A stretch of DNA of 64,000 nucleotides, taken from Nostoc calcicola FACHB-3891 (GTDB lineage: Bacteria; Cyanobacteriota; Cyanobacteriia; Cyanobacteriales; Nostocaceae). The position numbers were made by a program, and so were the translations under genes. The stretch's first letter is position 1. Each line of letters opens with the position of its first letter. The notes under the pieces are model-generated. The model was not told the origin of the DNA. It did not search any database and was given only the letters and a program-made list of their open reading frames with translations. Of the stretch, positions 8,071 to 18,348 are shown one piece after another. The DNA lies in assembly GCF_014697355.1 (NCBI RefSeq), contig NZ_JACJRQ010000007.1, positions 1 through 64,000 on the forward strand, written 5' to 3'.

Positions 8071-9381
8071 TTATCGTTCTAGTTCATCCACTGCTTTGGG
8101 AACTCCCGCAGTTAACACCTCATGTCCTCCAGGTGTAACTAACACATCATCCTCAATACGAATACCAATGCCAATCCATCGCGGGTGAGTTTCTGGTTGG
8201 TCTTCTGCTAATTTGGTATCTGGCACAATATAAAGTCCTGGTTCCACTGTCAAAATTTGACCCGGTTGTAAAATCTGCGGTTTATCTTCACCGTGCTGGT
8301 AAACCCCCACATCATGGACATCCAAACCTAACCAATGGCTGGTACGGTGCATATAATATGGTTTGTATTTCTCTTCTTCTATTAATTTGTCAACTTCGCC
8401 TTTGAGAATGCCAAGTTCAACTAAACCTTCAGTTAAGACGCGCACTGCTGTATCATGAACAGATTTGAAGGAATTACCTGGTTGCACTTGGGCGATCGCT
8501 TGTTTTTGTGCCTCTAAAACAAGTTCATACAATGTCTTTTGTTCTGTTGTAAATTTCCCTCCCACAGGAAATGTGCGGGTAATATCGGAATTGTAATAAC
8601 CATAAGCACAACCGGCATCAATTAGCAGTAATTCTCCATCCTGCATTTGTCGATTATTTTCAATGTAATGCAACACGCAAGCATTCACACCGGAAGCCAC
8701 AATGGAAGGATAAGCCGGGCCGATTCCACCCCGCACTCGAAAGATGCGTTCCATCTCAGCCTGAATTTCATACTCATAACGTCCAGGTGCAGCGATTTCT
8801 TGGGCGTGATTGTGTGCTTCAATACCGATCGCTGCTGCTTGGCGCATCAACTCCAACTCAGCTTCACTTTTGATTAGCCTCATGCTGTGGATCGCAGTCC
8901 CGGTATCTTCAATGGCGATCGGTCCTGTACCGCGTTTGGGGTAAGTTTGGAGTAATCGTTGGTAATGTCCCAAGATTGTGTCATTAAAAGCGCGATCGCG
9001 TCCTAAGTGATAGTAAATGCGATCGGCTTTTTCCAAATACTGCGGTAACTTTTCATCTAACTCGCTAATGGGGTACGCTTCATCAGCACCATAAATTTCC
9101 TTCGCTGCATCTACCCCACAGCGATAACCACTCCATACTTCCTTTTCCCGATCCTTGGGTTGAACAAACAGCACAAACCGATGTTCTGCATGATGGGGTG
9201 CTAACACTGCAACAGCCTGTGGTTCGTTAAATCCAGTCAAGTAGAAAAAATCACTATCTTGGCGATAAACATACTCAACATCGTTGTGCATCACTGCCAT
9301 TGGCGCACTGCGAAAAATGGCTGTACCATTACCAATTTTTGCCATTAACTGCTCACGACGCTGCCGATATTCTGTTTGCAT
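8071..9381 (-). CDS. pepP: Xaa-Pro aminopeptidase (aminopeptidase P)
   Basis: This 436-residue M24B peptidase removes an N-terminal residue that precedes proline. The N-terminal AMP_N domain (about 1-135) includes the FFYLTGFNEPQAV strand. The pita-bread catalytic domain shows the five metal ligands in order: Asp in LLIDAGCAYG, Asp in NSDITRTF, His in HRTSHWLGLDVHDVG, Glu in VEPGLYI and Glu in IRIEDDVLVT. The length is normal and the protein is cytosolic. It is monocistronic, with an ATG start matching the family MQTEYRQRREQL beginning. Confidence 0.93.
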   Translation of the reverse strand: MQTEYRQRREQLMAKIGNGTAIFRSAPMAVMHNDVEYVYRQDSDFFYLTGFNEPQAVAVLAPHHAEHRFVLFVQPKDREKEVWSGYRCGVDAAKEIYGADEAYPISELDEKLPQYLEKADRIYYHLGRDRAFNDTILGHYQRLLQTYPKRGTGPIAIEDTGTAIHSMRLIKSEAELELMRQAAAIGIEAHNHAQEIAAPGRYEYEIQAEMERIFRVRGGIGPAYPSIVASGVNACVLHYIENNRQMQDGELLLIDAGCAYGYYNSDITRTFPVGGKFTTEQKTLYELVLEAQKQAIAQVQPGNSFKSVHDTAVRVLTEGLVELGILKGEVDKLIEEEKYKPYYMHRTSHWLGLDVHDVGVYQHGEDKPQILQPGQILTVEPGLYIVPDTKLAEDQPETHPRWIGIGIRIEDDVLVTPGGHEVLTAGVPKAVDELER

Positions 9382-9873
9382 AGTTGATGTATTTGTAAAG
9401 TATCGTGTTATTTTACACTTTTGACAACCAGAGGATGCACAGATGATGCTTCTCAGTAGTTGCTAATCTTAGTTATTTTAGCCAAAGTTATAAAACATTG
9501 GGTCAAACAGAAATACATCTAAGTATTCAGAATTGAGAAGATTTTGATACCCAAGCTTAATCAGCAAAAAAATCAAGCAGCCATACCCAGACTTAATTTG
9601 ACAATTATTCGGAATTTTGACTTCTGGTTCGTGAATTATTCGCAAAACCCCACAGAGTTTTATCTATAAATCATCACATACAAAATTTATTTTCTAATTG
9701 TTTAGATAGGGCTTGAAGTTTTTTAATAAATGATTTAAAACAAATACAATTTTGTGTTAAAAGACTGACATTAAGCAAAAAAAAATAGTTATAAAGAAAT
9801 CTGAAAACCAGCATAAATGTTATTGGATTACAGAAAGGTGTTAATCAAAAAAACTAAAAATAGATAACAACTA
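9382..9873. other. Intergenic region, no gene seen
   Basis: This 492-base AT-rich spacer is divergent between pepP and the repeat-protein gene, so it must hold both promoters. No hairpin, operator or short gene could be supported on either strand. Confidence 0.5.
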
Positions 9874-11121
9874 ATGATAAAAAACACCATGTTTGGAAGT
9901 AACAACTCCTCAAACTTGTCTTTGAATACATCTCAATGGGCATCAGAATCTTTCCAAAAATCGCAAGCATTAGCATCTGGACTTGATAATTCAAATTCTC
10001 TAAATTCTGGTTCAACTTTTGTCAGTAAGAGTTCCTCACAATCACAAGCATCTGCCATATTGTCAGCAAATCCCAATCCTAATCCGTACTTAACTAGTGC
10101 GGCGATTGTTCCTGATTTCAACGCTGATGGTAAAACGGACAAACTTTGGGTCAACACCCAAACTGGTGAAATCATTGTTCGCCTGATGGATGGAACTAGA
10201 GTTATCGAACAAGGTTCTTTGGGTCAATTTGACCTATCGGCTTATGATTACAAAATTGCTGATTTCAACAATGATGGCAAAACTGACTTCTTATTACGCA
10301 ATAAGACAACCGGTGAGAACAGCATTGTGTTAATGGATGGAACTAGAGTTGCGAATGCGGCTTCTCTAACCAGCGTTGACCCAGCATGGACTCCAAGCAT
10401 TGGCGATTTCAACGGCGATCGCAAAACTGATATCTTCTGGCACAATAGTCAAACCGGCGAGAACGCTATTTGGGAAATGGATGGCACAACAGTTCTGAAT
10501 GCAACTGTTTTAGACACCACTGACCCAGCCCTAACTGCTACCATTGTTGATTTTGACGGCAATGGTAAGAGTGACATCTTCTGGCGGAATCAGACAACTG
10601 GCGATAACAGCGTTTGGTTTATGGATGGTGCCCAAAAGAGTGAATTTGCCCTGCAATCACAAGATGCAGCCTGGACTGCAAGTGTTGGCGATTTCAACGG
10701 CGACCTCAGCACCGACTTGCTGTGGAGAAACACTCAAACAGGTGAGAACAAGGTTTGGACAATGAGAGGCATCTTAGTTACAGAAGGTGCTTTGGGAACA
10801 CTTGACTCATCCTGGACTTCTAAAATTGGTGATTTCAACGGTGATGGTAAGACCGACATCTTCTGGCACAATGGAACAACCGGTGCCAATACCGCTTGGT
10901 TAATGGATGGCACAACAGTTGCAACTGAAGCCTTCTTACCTAGCAATAGCGCATCTCTAACCCCATCCCTTGGCGATTTCAACGGCGATGGCAAGACCGA
11001 CATCTACTGGCGCGATCAGACAGCAGGTGCAGACAACATTTGGACTATCAATGACACAACAGCCGTTGAGACTCCCATCAGCGATGCAGATAAGCTGACC
11101 CCAGAGTGGTATACGTTCTAA
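9874..11121 (+). CDS. FG-GAP/VCBS repeat protein
   Basis: This 415-residue protein has a Ser/Asn-rich N-terminal segment (1-70) and then seven repeats of about 50 residues. Each repeat contains a calcium-loop motif DFNGDGKTD(I/K)xW followed by TGE(N)xxWxMDGT. This is the bacterial seven-bladed FG-GAP/VCBS beta-propeller pattern. Such proteins are usually extracellular or surface-bound and bind Ca2+. There is no classical signal peptide at the N-terminus, so export by another route such as type I secretion is possible. No partner gene is adjacent. An internal Met six codons in (9889) is an alternative start; neither has a clear Shine-Dalgarno. Confidence 0.85.
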   Translation: MIKNTMFGSNNSSNLSLNTSQWASESFQKSQALASGLDNSNSLNSGSTFVSKSSSQSQASAILSANPNPNPYLTSAAIVPDFNADGKTDKLWVNTQTGEIIVRLMDGTRVIEQGSLGQFDLSAYDYKIADFNNDGKTDFLLRNKTTGENSIVLMDGTRVANAASLTSVDPAWTPSIGDFNGDRKTDIFWHNSQTGENAIWEMDGTTVLNATVLDTTDPALTATIVDFDGNGKSDIFWRNQTTGDNSVWFMDGAQKSEFALQSQDAAWTASVGDFNGDLSTDLLWRNTQTGENKVWTMRGILVTEGALGTLDSSWTSKIGDFNGDGKTDIFWHNGTTGANTAWLMDGTTVATEAFLPSNSASLTPSLGDFNGDGKTDIYWRDQTAGADNIWTINDTTAVETPISDADKLTPEWYTF

Positions 11122-11124
11122 AAG

Positions 11125-11232
11125 CAGAATTCAGAATTCAGAATTCAGAATTCAGGAGTCAGAATTCAGGAGTTGGGAGTTGGGAGTTGGGAGTTGGGAG
11201 TTAGGAGTTAAGAGTTAGGAGTTATTTTTCTC
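11125..11232. repeat. Short tandem repeats (GAATTCA and GGGAGTT units)
   Basis: Runs of GAATTCA heptamers are followed by GGGAGTT/AGGAGTT heptamers. This is the short tandemly repeated repetitive (STRR) type common between Nostoc genes. They separate the convergent FG-GAP and MBL genes. Confidence 0.8.
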
Positions 11233-11274
11233 CCTCATCTCCCTCATCTCCCTCATTTTCCCATCCCCTGCTAA

Positions 11275-12042
11275 TCAAAATTTGTAACTCAAAACCTGAA
11301 TGACGCTATTTTCCGGCAAATCTTTAGAGTTAATGGAAATAGTATCTGTGCTGCTACGCCGCACTGTAATTCCTTGCATTAAGGTGAGAAAATCATCGAG
11401 TGGCGAAATGTCGCACGCAGCAGGATCGGCGGCTTGTGTTCGGTAATGGGTGGGAATTACTATCTTGGGATTTAATACCTGAATGGCCTGCTTTGCTTCT
11501 TGGGCATTGTAGGCTTTTGCACTGCCCCCCACTGGAATAAATAGCACATCGGGACGCCCCATGAGGATTTTTTGCTCAATGGAAATGGGTGCAGCCGCTC
11601 CCCCTAAATGCAAGATATTAATTCCGCCTTGTTTCCAACTCCAAGCGGTATTAGAGCCAAATTGCTTACCACCTTTGCGATCGTGGTCTGTAGCAATTCC
11701 TTGGAATTTAATGCCTTTGAACTCGTAAAGTGCTGGTTCATAGACGAGTTTTGCATTTCCCGGTAGTACGTCTACAGCACCTTCATCTAGCAGTTGGCTG
11801 CTAATCAGTACCAAATCTGCTGCAACTTTTGGCACACGATACCCAGCAGTACAGCCGACTGCTCGAAATGGATTGACAAGAATTTTTGCACTGCTACCAT
11901 CAAAAAGAAAGCAAGTATGACCCAACCACTTAACTGATAAACCGCTAGATTGTGCGTCAGCTCGGAGGTGGGAACCCAAGGAAGTAACTGAAGCTGTGAC
12001 CAATCCCGCCCCAGCATAACCCATCAACTGTCGTCGTTTCAT
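11275..12042 (-). CDS. MBL-fold protein with Tat-like signal, degenerate metal site
   Basis: This 255-residue protein starts MKRRQLMGYAGAGLVTASV, a twin-arginine-like export signal ending near ADAQ (residue 31). The rest follows the UPF0173/YfiT-like metallo-beta-lactamase fold: WLGHTCFLFDG, ILVNPF, TDHD near the middle, and the late PTHYRT histidine. The usual HxHxDH metal motif should follow the strand ADLVLISS, but here the sequence reads QLLDEGAVDV. The main zinc site is therefore missing, and hydrolase activity is doubtful. It ends 3 bases before the TrpG/PabA start on the same strand but is probably unrelated in function. Confidence 0.78.
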   Translation of the reverse strand: MKRRQLMGYAGAGLVTASVTSLGSHLRADAQSSGLSVKWLGHTCFLFDGSSAKILVNPFRAVGCTAGYRVPKVAADLVLISSQLLDEGAVDVLPGNAKLVYEPALYEFKGIKFQGIATDHDRKGGKQFGSNTAWSWKQGGINILHLGGAAAPISIEQKILMGRPDVLFIPVGGSAKAYNAQEAKQAIQVLNPKIVIPTHYRTQAADPAACDISPLDDFLTLMQGITVRRSSTDTISINSKDLPENSVIQVLSYKF

Positions 12043-12045
12043 TAA

Positions 12046-12645
12046 TTAAGCTCTCGACTGTAACTGTTGGAGAAAGTTTCGCAATAGCTGTTTTCCTGAT
12101 GATGTCAGGACACTCTCTGGGTGAAACTGGACGCCCTGAATCTGGGGATAGTTCCGGTGTCGCACTCCCATAATTGTGCCATCTTCAACCCAAGCCGTGA
12201 TTTCTAGCACATCAGGGCAAGTCTCGCGTTCGATCGCTAAACTATGATACCTGGTTGCGGTGAGCGGATTTTCTAATCCTTGGAAAACCCCCACCCCAGT
12301 GTGAGACACCAGAGAGGTTTTGCCATGCATCAACTCTGGAGCAGAGATTATTTTACCACCGAACACTTGACCGATACTTTGATGCCCTAGACAGACGCCC
12401 AAAATTGGCAATTCTTGTCCTAGTTGCTCAATCAACTCTAGGGAAATACCTGCATCTTCTGGACGACCAGGCCCAGGAGAAATAACCACAGCTTCTGGCT
12501 TTAATGCCCGAATCTCATCTATAGATATTTTGTCGTTACGAAAAACTCTAATATCAGCTGCCACTGGGAACTCTGCTGCCAATTCTCCCAGATACTGCAC
12601 CAGATTATATGTAAAACTATCGTAATTATCGATGACTATTAACAT
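12046..12645 (-). CDS. trpG: Anthranilate/aminodeoxychorismate synthase glutamine amidotransferase
   Basis: This 199-residue class I glutaminase subunit has [15 protein letters not shown] at the N-terminus, the oxyanion loop [11 protein letters not shown], the nucleophile Cys in [11 protein letters not shown] (about residue 83) and the catalytic His/Glu pair in QFHPESV. It supplies ammonia from glutamine to chorismate-using TrpE or PabB, for tryptophan or folate. Cyanobacteria often have one protein serving both, so trpG and pabA cannot be separated from sequence alone. It lies immediately upstream of the MBL gene on the same strand. Confidence 0.9.
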   Translation of the reverse strand: MLIVIDNYDSFTYNLVQYLGELAAEFPVAADIRVFRNDKISIDEIRALKPEAVVISPGPGRPEDAGISLELIEQLGQELPILGVCLGHQSIGQVFGGKIISAPELMHGKTSLVSHTGVGVFQGLENPLTATRYHSLAIERETCPDVLEITAWVEDGTIMGVRHRNYPQIQGVQFHPESVLTSSGKQLLRNFLQQLQSRA

Positions 12646-12852
12646 AAGTAGGGGAAATATTACAGATTGCAGGTGACAGACATAAAACTGTCATAACCCA
12701 GAAAGCTACACGGGCGAGCAACCTCTTGAGGAGCAGACTTGAGTTCAGAAAACATCCAGTCAATAGCCTAGACGCTTGCTGTAAGGGAATTTTGAATCCT
12801 CAGGAATCACTTGGCGATGCCTGGGTTGGGGCTACGCCTGTGCAAATCACAT

Positions 12853-13305
12853 CTACAAAGCCGATATAATTAACCTTACCAGAGGAGGCAGCAACAGTGT
12901 AGCAGCAACCAACACCGCTACTAAAGCTGAAACCAGCACTGCACCAGCAGCACAATCTTTGGCAATTTTTGCCAAATCATGGTAAGTCTGCTTCACTGTT
13001 AAGTCCACAAGAGACTCGATCGCTGTATTCAGTAACTCTAATGCCAAAACTAAACCACTAGTTATGCCAATTACTGCTATTTCTACTGGTTGCAGATGCA
13101 AATATACGCTTAAAGCGATCGCTAAGGCACAAACACTCGTGTGAATGCGAAAATTACGTTGAGTTTGAAAACTATAAGTGATTCCAGCCCAAGCATACTT
13201 AAAACTAACAAATAAATTAGAAGCAATTTTCCACGAAAATTCCCGTTCGTTGGTCACAATTTTTTGTAACGAGGTAGGCGTTGGTGGAGAAATTTTTTGG
13301 GACAT
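12853..13305 (-). CDS. dgkA: Diacylglycerol/undecaprenol kinase family protein
   Basis: This 150-residue membrane protein has a cytosolic N-terminus and then the DgkA core: SFKYAWAGITYSFQTQRNFR, three membrane helices, and the catalytic ELLNTAIESLVDL motif at about residues 91-103. The family phosphorylates diacylglycerol or undecaprenol in the inner membrane. YbeY lies 146 bp upstream on the same strand, an arrangement seen widely in bacteria (ybeY-dgkA). The N-terminal 35 residues extend the usual length of about 120. Confidence 0.88.
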   Translation of the reverse strand: MSQKISPPTPTSLQKIVTNEREFSWKIASNLFVSFKYAWAGITYSFQTQRNFRIHTSVCALAIALSVYLHLQPVEIAVIGITSGLVLALELLNTAIESLVDLTVKQTYHDLAKIAKDCAAGAVLVSALVAVLVAATLLLPPLVRLIISAL

Positions 13306-13451
13306 AGACTTAAAAATACAAAAACACAGTTGCTACAGTGGGAATTTTGGCTGACGTTTATAGCGTAATTAACTTTGAGGCAATCTTTAAGCAATTTTCC
13401 ATAGAGGTATTATAAAAGTATTACCCAAAATTAACACTAAGGCGTGACTAA

Positions 13452-13991
13452 TTACTGCCACTCTTTGTCAATAGCAATACCTACCGCCTTCAGCAATTTT
13501 ACCTGCTGTTCTAACATTCGCTCCAAACTTTCTTCGTCAGGATGATCCCACCCCAACAGATGCAATAACCCGTGAGCAGATAACCAAGCCAGCTCAGTTG
13601 GTAAATTGTGTCCCTGCTGTTGGGCTTGACGTTGTGCAGTATCTACAGACACAATAATATCACCTAGATATAGCGGTACAGAGGCAAGCATTTCTTCGCT
13701 TTGAGGAAAATCTACCTCCAAAGCAGCAAAAGCTAAAACGTCTGTGGGCTGATTTTTTTGACGATACTGAGCATTGAGTTCCTGAATTTGGGAGTCATCT
13801 GTCAAACGCAGCCCAATCTCATAACCTGGGGCTGGTGGAATATCAGGGTGAAGTATTTCTAACCAGCAATGAAACCAGTTTTCCCAAGTTTCAGCAGTAA
13901 TTCGGGCATAAGTTTCGCTAAAGTTTACCGAGGTTGTCGGGGACAACTCGTAAAAATAATCTTCCACATATAATTCAACTCCTAGAGCCAC
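13452..13991 (-). CDS. ybeY: Endoribonuclease YbeY
   Basis: This 179-residue protein has the YbeY zinc motif HGLLHLLGWDH (H-x3-H-x5-H) near residues 140-150, preceded by the family strands LNAQYRQKNQPTDVLAF and LGDIIVSVDTA. YbeY takes part in 16S rRNA 3' maturation and ribosome quality control. It is upstream of dgkA on the same strand. The 25-residue N-terminal lead (VELYVEDYFYEL) is typical of cyanobacterial versions. Confidence 0.92.
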   Translation of the reverse strand: MALGVELYVEDYFYELSPTTSVNFSETYARITAETWENWFHCWLEILHPDIPPAPGYEIGLRLTDDSQIQELNAQYRQKNQPTDVLAFAALEVDFPQSEEMLASVPLYLGDIIVSVDTAQRQAQQQGHNLPTELAWLSAHGLLHLLGWDHPDEESLERMLEQQVKLLKAVGIAIDKEWQ

Positions 13992-14023
13992 GCACTCTCC
14001 TAGTCTAAGATCACAGTTTTTTG

Positions 14024-14179
14024 TTAGTGAGTTAGGTAAGCAAGACCAATCAGGACGGCTAAAAGTCCTATGGTGGTTAACGCAAAATGCTTGAGGGAAG
14101 TTCCACCCTTACGCACCATGTTTCGCATGGCCAGTTTTACGTAGCTGGGTTGAGGTTCTGTTGAAGGAGAGTTACTCAT
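14024..14179 (-). CDS. DUF3285 small membrane protein
   Basis: This 51-residue protein from the ATG at 14179 has a polar start (MSNSPSTEPQ), a conserved YVKLAMRNMVRKGGTSLKHF block and one C-terminal membrane helix (LTTIGLLAVLIGLAYL). This matches the cyanobacterium-specific DUF3285 family of unknown role. A longer frame reaches back to 14329, but the extra 50 residues are outside the family and look non-coding. It lies between prfB and ybeY on the same strand. Confidence 0.8.
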   Translation of the reverse strand: MSNSPSTEPQPSYVKLAMRNMVRKGGTSLKHFALTTIGLLAVLIGLAYLTH

Positions 14180-14390
14180 AGTTAATTCGATCGCGGACTC
14201 TTTTATAACTGTAACAGTTGGGTCTGCTATAGGATTGCGATCGCCCATATAATATTTAGTCTTTTCTGTGTCAAACGCCTCAATTCCAAGGGGTGTTATG
14301 CTGCGATCGCCCCAATCTGAAATACTCAAAAAATAATTGGTACTAAGTAATAGTAAAAATAATTACTTAGTACCTCTGACTCATCGCCAA

Positions 14391-15513
14391 CTATGCAGGA
14401 GTGTTTTCTACTAGTTTATTTTCTTGGCGCAGATAAGCTTGGATGAATGTATCAAGTTCGCCATTCATCACATCTATAATCCCTGTGGTTTCCGTATTTG
14501 TGCGTAAATCTTTCACCATTTGGTAAGGATGAAACACATAGTTACGGATTTGGTTACCCCAGGAGGCTTCCACCATATCGCCACGAATTTCGGCAATTTC
14601 TTGGGCACGTTGTTCTTGGGCAATGACCAATAGCTTTGCTTTGAGTCGAGCCAGGGCTTTTTCTTTATTTTGCAGCTGCGATCGTTCTTCTGTACAACGC
14701 ACGGCAATTCCAGTGGGAAGGTGAACAACCCGCACCGCTGTTTCTACTTTGTTGACGTTTTGCCCGCCTTTACCGCCAGAGCGAGTTGTAGTGATTTCCA
14801 AATCTTTCTCTGGAATATCCAACTGCACAGAATTATCTATTTGGGGCATGACTTCCACCCCCGCAAAACTAGTTTGCCGCTTGCCATTGGCATTAAACGG
14901 CGAAATCCGCACTAAGCGGTGTGTGCCCATTTCCGATCGCAAGTAACCATAGGCATAGCGACCAGTAATTTCTAGGGTTGCCGATTTAATTCCGGCTTCA
15001 TCACCCTCCGACTCTTCAGCTAAAGTCACCTTGTAGCCGTGAGCTTCGCCCCAACGGGTGTACATCCGCATCAGCATAAATGCCCAGTCTTGAGCATCTG
15101 TGCCACCAGCACCAGCACTAATTGTCAGTACAGCACCTTCTACATCATAGGGACCGGAAAGTAACTGTTGTAACTCCCACTGGTCAAGGTCATGATTAAG
15201 TTTCGTGATGGTAGATTCCGCTTCTTGCAGTAGTGCTTCGTCGGTTTCTAACTCCAACAACTCAACAACTGCCTTAGTATCTTCCAGATTGGCGTGCCAG
15301 CGATCGTATTGCTCGATGTGGGCTTTTAAGTCGTTAAGTTCTTGCAGTGTTTGTTGAGCCTGGGTTTGGTCATCCCAAAATTCTGGCTGAGCAGATATTT
15401 GTTCCAGGTCTTGAATTTTAGCTGTCAGTGCAGGTACGTCAAAGATAGTCCTGGGTTTTACCCAGGCGGCTAGACAACGTTTCGATTTCGCGTTTGAGTT
15501 CTAGGACATCCAT
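14391..15513 (-). CDS. prfB: Peptide chain release factor 2, with programmed +1 frameshift
   Basis: RF2 ends translation at UGA and UAA. The ATG at 15513 opens a 24-codon frame ([20 protein letters not shown]...) that reaches TGA at 15441-15439 in the classical slip context TAT-CTT-TGA-C. A +1 shift at CTT continues into the 349-codon main frame beginning [14 protein letters not shown], giving about 373 residues, normal for RF2. The main frame contains [15 protein letters not shown] (SPF tripeptide region) and the catalytic GGQ in [12 protein letters not shown]. Low RF2 favours slipping, so the gene self-regulates. The shift site has CCAGGA upstream as a weak internal Shine-Dalgarno-like element. 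Calling only the downstream frame would lose the N-terminus. Confidence 0.95.
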
Positions 15514-15675
15514 AATACTTGCTGAATTTATAGATAGAGCGCTTTGGATTGGAAAATTGCTCTATATTCTACTTATCTTTTTTGATTTTAGCTGAAGTTG
15601 GGCAAATTATCTTGCACTATTTGTATAAGTTACCCAAATTACTTTTAAGTATCCTCAATTATCTGAGGACAAACC

Positions 15676-18264
15676 GTGATGTTCCAATCAAGCAGTAGAG
15701 AGTTTACAGACAATCAGAATCAGGCGTTGCAATTCAATAGCTTTCTGGAATGCCCTTCCAAAAACTTGCTTGGTGAAGTTGACCTTCTGAGGATTGCTGC
15801 AAGCCAGAAACAGCAACAAAAACGAAAGAAAGTAACACTCGGTCAGTTTTTAACTCCTGCTCCGGTAGCAGAATTAATGGCTGGGATGTTTAACAAACTT
15901 GCTCTTCCTCAAATATCTCTACTTGATGCAGGAGCAGGATCTGGCTCATTACTTGCAGCATTTGTGGCTAATCTATGTCACAGACAAGAACGCCCAGCCA
16001 GTATATATATTGTTGCCTATGAAATTGATCCTTTTCTTATTGAATATTTACGTCAGACATTAAAATTATGTGCAAGAGCATGTCAAATAGCTGGTATTTC
16101 TTTGCAATATGAAATCCGCAATACGGACTTTATTGAAGATGTCGTGAGGCTTGTTCAGCCTAGTTTGTTTGATAATCCTAACAATCTAAGATTTACGCAC
16201 GCTATTTTAAATCCTCCATATTTGAAAATCAACGCTCATTCCAAAGTTCGTGGTTTGTTACGTTCTCTAGGCTTAGAAACCAGCAATCTATATACAGGTT
16301 TTATTGCTGCCACATCTCAACTTCTCAATTCAGGAGGGGAGCTTGTAGCTATCTCACCACGTAGTTTCTGTAATGGTCCATATTTTAGGGATTTCCGAAG
16401 GATGTTTTTGGAAATGATGGCTTTAGACCAGATACATCTTTTTGAATCGAGACAGGAAGCTTTTATTGATGATGAAGTTTTACAGGAAATAATCATCATT
16501 CATGCTGTAAAACAAAAACAAAAATTTGATAATGTACTCATCAGTACAAGTTCGAGTGCTGAGGATGATTTGATTAAATCAAATTATTTACATTATACAG
16601 AGATAGTTAATTACAACGATTCCCAACAATTCATTCACATTATCCCAGATACATTCAGTCAGCAGATTATTCGACGAATGACGGATTTTACCTGCACATT
16701 AAAAGACCTTGGATTGACTGTATCAACGGGACGTGTTGTAGATTTTCGTGCAAAAGAATATCTGTGTTTAATGCCAGAAAAAAACACTGTTCCCTTAATT
16801 TATCCATTAAATTTCTCAAGAGGATATGTCGAGTATCCAAAGGTAACTAGAAAACATCAAGCTTTAGCATATGTTGAACAAACGGTTTCTCTATTAGTAC
16901 CAAACGAACATTATGTACTGACTAAACGATTCTCCTCAAAAGAGGAAAGAAAACGAGTAGTTGCAGTTGTATACGATGCCAATCGGATTGATTGTTTTTG
17001 GGTAGGTTTTGAAAATCACTTGAATTACTTTCACAAGGATGGAAGGGGACTCGATCTTACCCTAGCACGCGGTCTTACTGCTTATCTAAACTCCACTCTC
17101 GTAGACGAATTTTTTCGGTTGTTTAATGGTCATACTCAGGTGAATGCAACCGATTTACGAAATTTAAAATATCCCACAATAGAGCAGCTAATGAACGTGG
17201 GGTTACGTATCGGAGGGTCTCTACTGTCACAGTCCGAAATTGATGAAATTGTGGAAGAAGAGTTACTAAGTATGACTAATCAGTTTGAAAATAACCCCTT
17301 AATAATTAAAAACCGTATTGATGAAGCACTGCAAATATTAGTTGAACTTGGATTTCCACGGGCACAACTTAACGAACGTTCAGCCTTAACTCTTCTGGCT
17401 CTAGTTGATTTAAAGCCGACTGAACCTTGGGAAACTGCTACATCTCCATTAATAGGAATTACACCAATGATGGAATTTATGGCACAGCACTACGGCAAAA
17501 CATATAAACCTAATACGCGGGAAACTGTTCGTCGCCAAACAGTCCATCAATTCTTAGACGCAGCTTTGATAATTGCGAATCCAGATGCTCCCGATCGCCC
17601 CATTAACAGCCCAAAAACTGTATACAAAATTGAAGAAAGTGCCCTTGAATTATTGCGTACTTATGGAACTACTGAATGGAGAAAGAGCATTCGTACTTAT
17701 CTTTCCTCAGTTGAGACTTTGAAAAAACGATATGCTCAAGAGCGTGAATTATCACGTATTCCCATAGTGATTGAAGGGAAGGTAAAAACTCTATCACCAG
17801 GTGGTCAAAATATTTTGATTGAGAAGATTATTAAAGATTTTGCAGAACGTTTTACACCTGGGGGAAAACTCATTTATGTGGGCGATACAGATGAAAAATT
17901 CGCGCATTTTAATGAAGCAGCATTGAGAGATTTAGGGGTTACTGTCGATTCTGATGGTAAAATGCCTGATGTGATTATCTATTATCTAAAAAATAATTGG
18001 CTAGTTTTAATTGAGGCTGTAACTTCCCACGGTCCAATTAACCCTAAACGTAAGAAATAACTTGAAGTTATCTTTGCTGATATAAAAATTCCCCTTGTAA
18101 TGGTAACAACTTTTTTAAGTCGTAAAGCGATGGTGGAGTATTTGGCTGAAATTGCATGGGAAACAGATGTTTGGGTTGCTGAAGATGCTACCCATCTGAT
18201 TCACTTCAATGGAGAATACTTATTACAGCCTTACAAATTAGATAGAGATTTGGGAACAGAATAA
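15676..18264 (+). pseudogene. Fused PstI/BsuBI-type methyltransferase-endonuclease, truncated by late stop
   Basis: The open part is 794 codons (15676-18060). Residues about 40-520 form an N6-adenine-type DNA methyltransferase: an LTPAPVAELM lead, motif I LDAGAGSGS at ~86-94, catalytic NPPY at ~179-182. Residues about 540-794 match the BsuBI/PstI endonuclease family, with PD at ~764 and the LIEAVTSHGPINPKRK region near 780. TAA at 18058-18060 ends the frame, but the same frame continues 67 more codons to TAA 18262-18264. That tail carries the family's last strands (FLSRKAMVEYLAEIAWETDV, LIHFNG). So the nuclease end is cut off while the methylase is intact, as in a system decaying to a solitary methylase. 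If the family rule holds, the target would be CTGCAG. Confidence 0.8.
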
Positions 18265-18284
18265 GAGGTACTAACTAATGAAAA

Positions 18285-18314
18285 AACCGTGGTTAACTGT
18301 GAGTAACCACGGTT
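18285..18314 (-). terminator. Rho-independent terminator
   Basis: A perfect 11-bp stem (AACCGTGGTTA with TAACCACGGTT, 8-base loop) is followed on the minus strand by TTTTTT. It ends the Bax-inhibitor-like gene. Confidence 0.8.
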
Positions 18315-18348
18315 GGTCAATTGTTAAAGTTTTTCTACTTACGAGTGG

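Noticed and set aside
14180..14329. Longer DUF3285 protein of 101 residues
   Set aside because: The extra N-terminus is outside the family and crosses GCGATCGC-rich spacer; the ATG at 14179 gives the family-size product.
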